Shown piece after piece: positions 1 to 5,339 of a stretch of DNA of 8,592 nt. The translations under genes and the position numbers were made by a program. The stretch spans positions 1 through 8,592 of the forward strand of contig CAMJLI010000080.1 in NCBI GenBank assembly GCA_946406585.1, written 5' to 3'. The notes below the pieces were generated by a model. That model saw only the letters and a program-made list of their open reading frames with translations. It did no database searches and was not told the origin of the DNA. Each line of letters starts with the position of its first letter. Positions within the stretch are counted from its first letter, which is position 1. Source of the stretch: an uncultured Prevotellaceae bacterium (lineage in GTDB: Bacteria > Bacteroidota > Bacteroidia > Bacteroidales > Bacteroidaceae).

Positions 1-535
1 TACTGTCCAGTCCAAGGATTGTCATCATTTCTTCATCGTTTTTTTCATTCACATAGATGTCAATGAGTGTATCGTGCATCTTTCCATTTGGAAGCACCTC
101 ATTGATGATGTCAAGACGCTCGCTTGGGCTATATTGATTGAGCATGAGGCGAGTGTTTGCCCCAGTAGGTTCCCGCTCCACTTTGATAATTCCTTGTTCT
201 TCCAGGTAGTTGGTGATTGTATGGAATGTAACTGTAAACAGCCAGGTCCAGAACGAATGTTTCTTGGAGAAGGTAGACAACACATGCCAAGTTCCAGAAT
301 CCCAAAGCTTCTCATACATGATAAGGCCAAAGTCTGTTGCCGAGAAAGTGTAATTGTAACTTTTTTTCATACACTCAATGACATAATTCCTGATAGGAGC
401 TATGTTGTATGTCTTTGTGTCTCCTTCCTTGGGGAAGAAGAATTTGTAGCAAAATTGCTCGTTCGTCTTCAGGTTGTCGATGATGTGGTCAGCAACATCG
501 GCTTTCGATTTAGGTGATTTTTTTGGATTAGACAT
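1..535 (-). CDS. Sigma-70 family (ECF-like) RNA polymerase sigma factor, C-terminus missing
   Basis: Reading from the ATG at 535-533 the frame stays open for 178 codons to the window edge, so the 3' end is missing. Residues 67-112 resemble sigma region 2: an acidic helix (ATDFGLIMYEKLWDSGTW), then FWTWLFTVTFHTITNYLEE. This matches the usual ECF pattern of a D..QE.F..LW stretch followed by F..WL...A.N...D.LR. Residues 160-178 (YVNEKNDEEMMTILGLDS) look like the start of the region 4 helix-turn-helix, which would bind the -35/-33 element. The 66-residue N-terminal extension and the weak region 2 match make it a divergent member. The start is the only ATG before residue 56 and is preceded by an AT-rich leader with no clear SD. 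By family it would direct core polymerase to a specific set of promoters. No anti-sigma gene is visible, though it could lie beyond the edge. The coding call is firm; the sigma assignment is by motif only. Confidence 0.65.
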   Translation of the reverse strand, partial: MSNPKKSPKSKADVADHIIDNLKTNEQFCYKFFFPKEGDTKTYNIAPIRNYVIECMKKSYNYTFSATDFGLIMYEKLWDSGTWHVLSTFSKKHSFWTWLFTVTFHTITNYLEEQGIIKVEREPTGANTRLMLNQYSPSERLDIINEVLPNGKMHDTLIDIYVNEKNDEEMMTILGLDS

Positions 536-592
536 AATTATAATTTTTGCTTGATTGAGTTAGTTTGCTGTTGATGATGATTTAATTGAATC

Positions 593-625
593 AAAAAACC
601 GAACCTTACTATATGTATGGTCCGG
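593..625 (-). terminator. Terminator-like hairpin upstream of the sigma factor gene
   Basis: On the minus strand CCGGACC (625-619) can pair with GGTTCGG (605-599) around a 13-base loop. This gives seven pairs including one G-U, followed at once by six T residues (598-593). That is the layout of an intrinsic terminator. It lies 35 bases after the stop of the small ORF at 661 and 57 bases before the sigma factor ATG. It could end a small transcript or act as an attenuator in the sigma leader. The stem is short and has a wobble, so strength is uncertain. Confidence 0.5.
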
Positions 626-709
626 AACTTCAAAACTTCTTTCTATTTGTTTCCTTCATTCTACGAGAAAGTTGTTGGCCATTCTCTTTTCTGAAGGTTT
701 TGAAGTTCC
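624..709. repeat. 16/17-base inverted repeat in the sigma factor leader
   Basis: GGAACTTCAAAACTTC at 624-639 is the reverse complement of GAAGGTTTTGAAGTTCC at 693-709 except for one extra base (a bulge), with 53 bases between the arms. As minus-strand RNA the distal arm touches the terminator-like hairpin: bases 624-625 belong to both stems. The two structures could stack or compete. The upstream arm lies inside the last codons of the small ORF 661-873. Such a long near-perfect match is unlikely by chance, but its role is unknown. Confidence 0.75.
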
Positions 710-873
710 TGGAAAACTACTGTTACTGCATTTTTATTGCTATTGAACAGTACTGATTTTATTGCCATCAATTCGAAGGTTGGACAAATTAAAACCGCAT
801 CCATTGAAATCCTCTTTTTGATATCAATGGAGAAATTGATAATTGCTCTGATTGAACGAATCACTTTACACAT
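661..873 (-). CDS. Possible small protein of 70 residues, function unknown
   Basis: This frame runs from an ATG at 873-871 to TAG at 663-661. The product is a mildly basic protein of mixed hydrophobic and polar character (MCKVIRSIRAIINFSIDIKK at the start, QNLQKREWPTTFS at the end), with no signal peptide, metal-binding cluster or domain I recognise. In favour: a purine-rich AAAAAAGGG stretch lies about six bases before the ATG, a promoter-like TAAATTTG box lies upstream at 1038-1031, and a terminator-like hairpin follows the stop. Against: small size, no recognised homologue, and several inverted repeats inside the frame, which fit a structured RNA as well as a gene. It may be chance. The overlapping plus-strand frame (737-928) looks worse. 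Confidence 0.3.
   Translation of the reverse strand: MCKVIRSIRAIINFSIDIKKRISMDAVLICPTFELMAIKSVLFNSNKNAVTVVFQELQNLQKREWPTTFS
718..752. repeat. Short inverted repeat TACTGTT/AACAGTA
   Basis: TACTGTT (718-724) and AACAGTA (746-752) are perfect 7-base complements around a 21-base loop. It is AT-rich and lies within the small ORF. By itself it could be chance. It is listed because it sits in the same 250 bases as the stronger inverted repeat and another 7-base pair (801-807/824-830). Confidence 0.3.
801..830. repeat. Short inverted repeat CCATTGA/TCAATGG
   Basis: CCATTGA (801-807) pairs perfectly with TCAATGG (824-830) around a 16-base loop that contains part of the palindrome TTGATATCAA. It may be a hairpin in a minus-strand transcript, or a binding site for a dimeric regulator. 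Support is limited to the symmetry. Confidence 0.3.
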
Positions 874-1030
874 AATCTACCCTTTTTTAAGTTTTATACA
901 TTTCCGCTATTCCATACTACATCTCTAATCTCACACGTCAACCACACACTCTATTTTCTGCATATTCTCAACTATCGCCAGTCGAAAACTTTAAATAAGA
1001 AGTTTTATGATGTGTTTAATTTTCGCAATG

Positions 1031-1062
1031 CAAATTTAAGAATTCACATGCACATATCATAA
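1031..1062 (-). promoter_or_regulatory. Possible Bacteroidota-type promoter reading toward the small ORF
   Basis: On the minus strand TAAATTTG (1038-1031) matches the Bacteroidota -7 consensus TAnnTTTG at all fixed positions. A TATG sequence (1061-1058) sits 19 bases upstream, where the -33 TTTG is expected, and matches three of four bases. Transcription would begin near 1025, just after the end of the oxidoreductase gene. It could drive the small ORF and, by read-through, the sigma factor gene. In AT-rich DNA such boxes also arise by chance. Confidence 0.35.
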
Positions 1063-1086
1063 TAGATGACGGATATTTAATCATTA

Positions 1087-2307
1087 TTAACAAATTCCTG
1101 TTGCTTGATCATGCTTTCTTGAAATGGCAAGTGCCACATTGTATGCCGTAGTCCAAGCAGCCTGGAAGTTAAAACCACCAGTTACGCCATCTATGTCGAG
1201 AACTTCACCTGCAAAATACAAATTAGGGCGAACCTTGCTTTCAAGTGTGTTTTGGTCGATTTCCTTTAATGAAATCCCGCCACAAGTGACAAACTCATCT
1301 TTAAAGGGAGCCCTGCCGTTTATGGGTAGGACATCGTTCACCAAGGTGCTTGTCAATTTATTGGAATGCCTCTTGCCTAATTCACACCATTTTACGAAAG
1401 ACATTTCGCCCAGACTCTTTGTTGTCAAATAATCCCACAATCTTTGAGAAAGGCCAAACATTGTATAGCCTCTAACAATCTTGTTTGGATGAGACAAGGT
1501 CGTTTCCATTATAGCTTGCCTGACCTCCGATTCAAGTTTGCCAGTCCAATTCACGCATAAAGACGACTTGTAATTGGCATCATGCAAAAATCTTGCAGCA
1601 TGACTCGACAGCCGCAATACAGCTGGGCCACTTACACCCCAATGTGTTATCAACAAAGAATCTTGTTCTCTATATTTTGTCCCCTCTAGATGAACTATGG
1701 CATTTTCACATACTATCCCCATCAAATTGTTTAGTCTGGGGTCGGCAATGCTCAAAGAGAACAATGATGGCACCGGCAATTCTATTGTATGTCCAAGGTC
1801 TTTTAGCCAATGGTACGGCTCGATTCTGGGAGTGCCACCTATCGCGACAACAATATTGTCATAGTCGTCAAGCAAATCCAAACTGTTTATTCCTTTCCCA
1901 ATCTCAAGTTTGATGTTTAGACGGTGTATTTCATGCATAAACATGTTTATAATGGCATGTGAGTCTTGTGCTTCAGGAAAGACGCAATGGTCGGGTTGAG
2001 TCGTAAGTTTCACCCCATGTCTTTCAAACCAGTTATAAGCATCTTGATGATTGAAGCCATGAAATAGCCTCTTCATCAGCCTATGACCCCTTGGGTAAAC
2101 ACTCCTCAAGTCTTTGATGCCTTCGAACGAATTTGTGCAGTTGCATCTCCCACCCCCGGAAACCTCAACTTTTGCAAGAGGGTGTCTGCCACGTTCGAAA
2201 ATAGTAACATCCATGTTGGGACAAAATTCCTTCAAGTTTATGGCTAAAAAGAAACCTGCTGCTCCCCCACCAATTATGGCAGTCCTTGGATTGTTGTTTT
2301 TACTCAT
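1087..2307 (-). CDS. HI0933/BaiN-like NAD(P)/FAD-dependent oxidoreductase
   Basis: This is a 406-residue cytosolic flavoprotein of normal length for the HI0933-like family (also called BaiN-like or aminoacetone oxidase family). An N-terminal Rossmann fold binds FAD: IIGGGAAG at 11-18, with the ribose-binding acid E38 at the end of the second strand. The family signature SGGGRCNCTNS follows at 50-60 and YPRG at 71-74. A middle domain carries THWGVSGPAVLRLS (221-234). The C-terminal part closes the FAD site with TCGGISLKEI (341-350) and FAGEVLDIDGVTGGFNFQAA (365-384). All signature elements are intact. The natural substrate is not known for most members; BaiN itself is linked to bile-acid metabolism in clostridia, which cannot be assumed here. 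The gene appears monocistronic, with its own promoter candidate at 2333-2365 and no SD site. No partner gene is adjacent. Confidence 0.92.
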   Translation of the reverse strand: MSKNNNPRTAIIGGGAAGFFLAINLKEFCPNMDVTIFERGRHPLAKVEVSGGGRCNCTNSFEGIKDLRSVYPRGHRLMKRLFHGFNHQDAYNWFERHGVKLTTQPDHCVFPEAQDSHAIINMFMHEIHRLNIKLEIGKGINSLDLLDDYDNIVVAIGGTPRIEPYHWLKDLGHTIELPVPSLFSLSIADPRLNNLMGIVCENAIVHLEGTKYREQDSLLITHWGVSGPAVLRLSSHAARFLHDANYKSSLCVNWTGKLESEVRQAIMETTLSHPNKIVRGYTMFGLSQRLWDYLTTKSLGEMSFVKWCELGKRHSNKLTSTLVNDVLPINGRAPFKDEFVTCGGISLKEIDQNTLESKVRPNLYFAGEVLDIDGVTGGFNFQAAWTTAYNVALAISRKHDQATGIC

Positions 2308-2332
2308 AATATAAATTGTGAATATGTTAATG

Positions 2333-2365
2333 CAAAAATAAAGGAAAAAAACGACATATCATCAG
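2333..2365 (-). promoter_or_regulatory. Promoter candidate for the FAD oxidoreductase
   Basis: TATTTTTG on the minus strand (2340-2333) fits the -7 consensus TAnnTTTG fully. TCTG (2365-2362) lies 21 bases upstream in the -33 position, matching three of four bases of TTTG. Transcription would begin about 20 bases before the ATG at 2307, giving a short AT-rich leader, as is common in this phylum. Confidence 0.5.
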
Positions 2366-2437
2366 AAAGGTATGAAAAACACGGTTTTCTCAGGGCAAAT
2401 CTTTCATTTCAATGATGGTAGTTTTTCCAATTGATGT

Positions 2438-2458
2438 CAAAAACAAGCCAAAAACAAG
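2438..2458. repeat. Direct repeat CAAAAACAAG, 11-base period
   Basis: CAAAAACAAG occurs at 2438-2447 and again at 2449-2458, so the A-tracts are spaced one helical turn apart. It lies about 50-70 bases upstream of the -7 box at 2510-2517. It could bend the DNA or bind a regulator on one face of the helix. Its function is unproven. Confidence 0.45.
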
Positions 2459-2509
2459 TGTGAAATAAACTTTTATTAATTAAAACATGGTTGTTTCAGA
2501 AAAAATTGT

Positions 2510-2517
2510 TAAGTTTG
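2510..2517 (+). promoter_or_regulatory. -7 box candidate for the DUF4230-symporter cluster
   Basis: TAAGTTTG (2510-2517) is a full match to TAnnTTTG. The -33 element is weak: GTTG at 2490-2493 is only 16 bases away, and the 19-21 base position has only CATG (2486-2489). With a start near 2524 the leader would be about 10 bases, so the second in-frame ATG at 2546 could also be used. This is the only good promoter candidate in front of the three plus-strand genes. Confidence 0.45.
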
Positions 2518-2533
2518 CAGTCTATAGGGTTTC

Positions 2534-3241
2534 ATGTATAAAGCCATGTCAACATATATAACACGATTGCTTGTCTTGATGGCATTTCCTTTATTCGTAT
2601 TAGCATGCAGTAAAGGGGAGGGCAAGGCTGGCCAGACCAAGGAGTCGACACCTTCTGTTGCCGACAGTGTTGAAATACGCACGGAAAAAATGCAGAAACT
2701 GGCTTCTACTATCCGCAAATGTTCTCGCTTGTACGCAACAGAATACCATATACACAAAATCATAACACACGATGATGAACTGAAGTTGAAAGGTAGTGTG
2801 TTGGGATTCGACTATGACTTGAAATTGCCTGTAGGCAGCCGCAGCATAGCTATTCCTATGGATGCCGTAGTGAAATGTTTTGTAGATTTGGGACAATTCG
2901 GTACAGAGCAAGTGGACTACAATGACAACAAACTGACAATCACATTGCCCGATCCACAGATTGAACTGACAAGTACCCGTATCAATCACGATGAAGTACA
3001 AAGCTATGTCGCCCTACTTCGAAGTGACTTCACCGACAAGGAATTGTCTGGATTTGAGAAAGAAGGCAGAAAGTTGATTCTGCAATCTTTGCCAAAAACG
3101 CAGTTGGTGGAGCGTACCCGAACCAATCTAACAAAAATTCTCACACCAATGCTTGAGCGTTTGGACATGCAAGTGGATGCCATAACCATCACATTCAGGA
3201 AAGACCTCACTCCTGACCATCTGAAAGTAATCACAAATTGA
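2534..3241 (+). CDS. DUF4230-type lipoprotein
   Basis: The product is a 235-residue predicted lipoprotein. The N-terminus has a hydrophobic stretch (about 8-24) ending in the lipobox VLAC, with C25 as the lipidated residue. The following SKGEGK stretch and a polar linker to about residue 48 would tether the mature domain to a membrane. Residues 49-223 resemble DUF4230: a long first helix, a beta-rich core (LKLKGSVLGFDYDLKLP, then DNKLTITLPDPQIELT), a helical segment with basic residues and a final strand (VDAITITFRK). The biochemical role of DUF4230 is unknown. An internal ATG (residue 5, at 2546) would also give a good signal peptide; the first ATG is kept as the longest choice and neither has an SD. 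The next gene starts seven bases after the stop and encodes a related domain, so the two are probably co-transcribed and may have arisen by duplication. The lipoprotein call is strong and the family call fairly strong. Confidence 0.82.
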   Translation: MYKAMSTYITRLLVLMAFPLFVLACSKGEGKAGQTKESTPSVADSVEIRTEKMQKLASTIRKCSRLYATEYHIHKIITHDDELKLKGSVLGFDYDLKLPVGSRSIAIPMDAVVKCFVDLGQFGTEQVDYNDNKLTITLPDPQIELTSTRINHDEVQSYVALLRSDFTDKELSGFEKEGRKLILQSLPKTQLVERTRTNLTKILTPMLERLDMQVDAITITFRKDLTPDHLKVITN

Positions 3242-3248
3242 CCTCAAC

Positions 3249-3857
3249 ATGAAAGACAATACTCCACTCAAAGAGCATCAGCTCGCCCGTATACTTCTCA
3301 GCGTTGCCACCCTGGTAACCTTGGTCAGCATGTTCGTATTTGCAGTCTTTGAAGGCACAAAGAACGAAATCACCGTCAAGCCAAGTGACGAGGAAGTGGA
3401 AGCCGACACGATAAACCTGGCAACAGTGAGGGATATTGGACAATGGGAGTTCTTAACCGTAAACGACGAGGAACTTGTAGACACCACAGCCAGTCGCCTG
3501 CTGGGAAAAGACAAGCAATTGACCCGCATCTATTATGGTACACTTCACTTTGGTTTGGATCTTTCCAAGATGAGCAATGATGCTGTGAGGATGGTTGGAG
3601 ACACGGTGGATGTCACGCTGCCCTCCATAATACTTTTGGACGAGAATTTCATTGATGAAGCTCGAACAAAATCCTTTTATGAAGAGGGCACTTGGGACCA
3701 AGCAACACGCGAAAGACTATATCAGAAAGCAAAAAAACAGATGTTGAAACGATGCATGACGGAAGACAACATCAACATAGCACAAGCTAATGCTGCATAC
3801 GAGATAGGTCAGTTGTTCCGTTCTTTGGGATATGAGAACGTAGATGTGCATTTCTAA
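3249..3857 (+). CDS. Membrane-anchored DUF4230-type protein
   Basis: The product has 202 residues, with one N-terminal membrane helix (about 12-33, LARILLSVATLVTLVSMFVF) after a short charged segment and no lipobox. This suggests an inner-membrane anchor with the rest outside the cytoplasm. The remainder parallels the upstream lipoprotein: a beta-rich core (IYYGTLHFGLDLSKM, then GDTVDVTLPSIILLD near 117-131), a segment of charged helices (145-190) and a last strand ending NVDVHF at the C-terminus. The order GDTVDVTLP-x-I here against NKLTITLPDPQI upstream is the clearest shared signature. Its function is unknown. It lies seven bases after the lipoprotein gene and 36 bases before the symporter, so the three probably form an operon. 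The start has no SD; it is the first ATG after the upstream stop and gives the membrane helix a proper short N-terminus. Confidence 0.8.
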   Translation: MKDNTPLKEHQLARILLSVATLVTLVSMFVFAVFEGTKNEITVKPSDEEVEADTINLATVRDIGQWEFLTVNDEELVDTTASRLLGKDKQLTRIYYGTLHFGLDLSKMSNDAVRMVGDTVDVTLPSIILLDENFIDEARTKSFYEEGTWDQATRERLYQKAKKQMLKRCMTEDNINIAQANAAYEIGQLFRSLGYENVDVHF

Positions 3858-3893
3858 AAGCATCAAGACACATGTTAAAGTCAAAGAAGAAGA

Positions 3894-5294
3894 ATGGATA
3901 AGATAAATACGATAATAGAATCTGTAAGTACATTCCTTTGGGGATGGCCTCTCATCATTCTGCTCCTTGGCACGCATATCTACCTCACCATTCGATTGCG
4001 TTTTCCCCAACGGCACATATTCAAGGCCATACGTCTTTCTGTGAGCCGTGACAAATATTCTACTGGTGATGTGTCGCAATTTGGGTCTCTTGCCACAGCC
4101 TTGGCTGCAACGATAGGCACAGGCAATATCATTGGCGTGTCGACTGCAGTGGCACTTGGTGGCCCTGGTGCCGTGTTCTGGTGTTGGCTGACTGGTGTTT
4201 TCGGCATTTCCACCAAATATTCTGAAGGATTGCTTGCCATCAAGTATCGTGTCAAGAACAAGGCGGGAAAGATGATAGGTGGTCCGATGTACGCTCTTGA
4301 ACGGGGCTTGGGGTGGAAATGGATGGCTGTCTTGTTTGCCGTCTTCACTGCGTTGGCATCCTTTGGCATCGGCAATACCGTCCAGGCCAATGCCATCTCC
4401 ACAATTGCAAATGAAAGCTACAACATATCTCCATATCTGTCGGGAACTGTTATCAGCCTCCTTGCAGCTGCCGTGATACTCGGAGGTGTGAAAAGCATAG
4501 CCAAAGTATGTGGACTGCTGGTTCCATTCATGGCCGTTTTCTACATTCTTGGTTGTTTGTATATGCTTTTCATCAATGGCCAGTATGTATGGCCTGCACT
4601 GAAGCTTATTGTGGTTTCCGCTTTTTCCCCCGAAGCCGCTGGTGGTGGCTTCTTGGGTACTACCATCATGATGACAGCACGCTACGGTATTGCCAGAGGA
4701 CTCTTCTCCAATGAGTCGGGCTTGGGGTCCGCCCCTATCGTTGCAGCAGCCGCTCAAACACGCAACCCTGTACGTCAGGCACTTGTCTCCAGCTCTGGAA
4801 CGTTCTGGGACACCGTTGTCATCTGTTTGATTACGGGACTCGTGGTGGTGAGCAGCATCATTGCATATCCCGACATCAACTATTCTGATGGTGCTACATT
4901 GGTGAAGACCTCTTTCAGCAAGATACCTTTAGTGGGTACGCCGCTGCTCACTTTCGGCCTTCTCACTTTCGCCTTCAGCACCATTTTGGGATGGAGTTAT
5001 TATGGGGAACGCGCAGTGGAATATCTCTTCAACAGGCGTTGGACCATCGCATATCGCATCCTCTACATTATTGCCATTTTCATTGGCAGCGTGGTGAGTC
5101 TCGGACTGGTTTGGAACTTTGCAGATTGCATGAATGCGCTAATGGCCATCCCCAACCTCATATCGCTGCTCCTGCTAAGTGGCGTGATTGTGTCGGAAAC
5201 TCGGAAATATCTGTGGGAAAGTCGGCTTGACGAAGACATGGAAGAAATTTTGGATGAAGAGACAGCAAAAGACAAGACATTAAAAGAAAAATGA
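3894..5294 (+). CDS. AGCS-family sodium:alanine/glycine symporter
   Basis: This 466-residue multi-spanning inner-membrane protein is of normal length for the alanine/glycine:cation symporter family (AlsT/DagA/AgcS type), which imports small neutral amino acids with sodium. Family landmarks are in order: a first membrane helix (15-35), the glycine-rich ATIGTGNIIGVSTAVALGGP (72-91) running into GAVFWCWLTGVFG (92-104), GGPMYALERGLG (129-140), a run of hydrophobic helices, and YGIARGLFSNESGLGSAP (264-281), which is the most diagnostic stretch. FAFSTILGWSYYGER (359-373) is also typical. The cytosolic tail after about 433 is acidic and basic in patches (DEDMEEILDEETAKDK). A purine-rich AAAGAAGAAG precedes the ATG and may help initiation. 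The gene follows two DUF4230 proteins at short distance, which suggests those act with or alongside transport, an inference only. Alanine against glycine preference cannot be read from the sequence. Confidence 0.95.
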   Translation: MDKINTIIESVSTFLWGWPLIILLLGTHIYLTIRLRFPQRHIFKAIRLSVSRDKYSTGDVSQFGSLATALAATIGTGNIIGVSTAVALGGPGAVFWCWLTGVFGISTKYSEGLLAIKYRVKNKAGKMIGGPMYALERGLGWKWMAVLFAVFTALASFGIGNTVQANAISTIANESYNISPYLSGTVISLLAAAVILGGVKSIAKVCGLLVPFMAVFYILGCLYMLFINGQYVWPALKLIVVSAFSPEAAGGGFLGTTIMMTARYGIARGLFSNESGLGSAPIVAAAAQTRNPVRQALVSSSGTFWDTVVICLITGLVVVSSIIAYPDINYSDGATLVKTSFSKIPLVGTPLLTFGLLTFAFSTILGWSYYGERAVEYLFNRRWTIAYRILYIIAIFIGSVVSLGLVWNFADCMNALMAIPNLISLLLLSGVIVSETRKYLWESRLDEDMEEILDEETAKDKTLKEK

Positions 5295-5339
5295 TAACCT
5301 AAATATCATGTTTATTTATTAACCTTTAATTAAACTTTT
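5295..5339 (+). promoter_or_regulatory. AT-rich leader of the large secreted protein gene
   Basis: The 45 bases between the symporter stop and the next ATG are almost all A and T, with TTATTAACCTTTAATTAAAC near the start codon. Unstructured AT-rich leaders of this kind precede strongly translated exported proteins in Bacteroidota. There is no SD, no TAnnTTTG box and no terminator hairpin. Either the gene is co-transcribed with the symporter or its promoter departs from the consensus. Confidence 0.35.

Larger units (their letters stand above)
536..1086. other. 551-base gap between oxidoreductase and sigma genes, AT-rich and structured
   Basis: No gene of normal size lies here. The gap contains, on the minus strand, a promoter-like pair (1031-1062), a possible 70-codon ORF (661-873), a long inverted repeat (624-709) and a terminator-like hairpin (593-625), entered separately. 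Weaker inverted repeats are at 718-724/746-752 (TACTGTT/AACAGTA), 801-807/824-830 (CCATTGA/TCAATGG) and 985-991/1000-1006 (AAAACTT/AAGTTTT). No TAnnTTTG box was found between the hairpin and the sigma factor start. The sigma gene may therefore be transcribed from further upstream, through the hairpin. Confidence 0.6.

Noticed and set aside
74..517. 147-residue open frame on the plus strand
   Set aside because: It is antisense to the sigma factor frame, which has recognisable region 2 and region 4 patterns. The plus-strand product shows no coherent domain.
737..928. 63-residue plus-strand frame in the intergenic region
   Set aside because: It is hydrophobic but lacks an initiation signal and promoter box, and the overlapping minus-strand ORF has better context. 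It is probably chance in AT-rich DNA.
985..1006. AAAACTT/AAGTTTT stem as a terminator for the oxidoreductase gene
   Set aside because: It is purely AT-rich with a single G-C pair, has no T-tract on the minus strand, and lies about 80 bases past the stop. Too weak to call.
3717..4757. 346-residue open frame antisense to the second DUF4230 gene and the symporter
   Set aside because: It lies opposite two well-supported genes, is rich in Cys, His and Gly without domain pattern, and has no promoter or initiation signal. It is a shadow of the symporter coding sequence.
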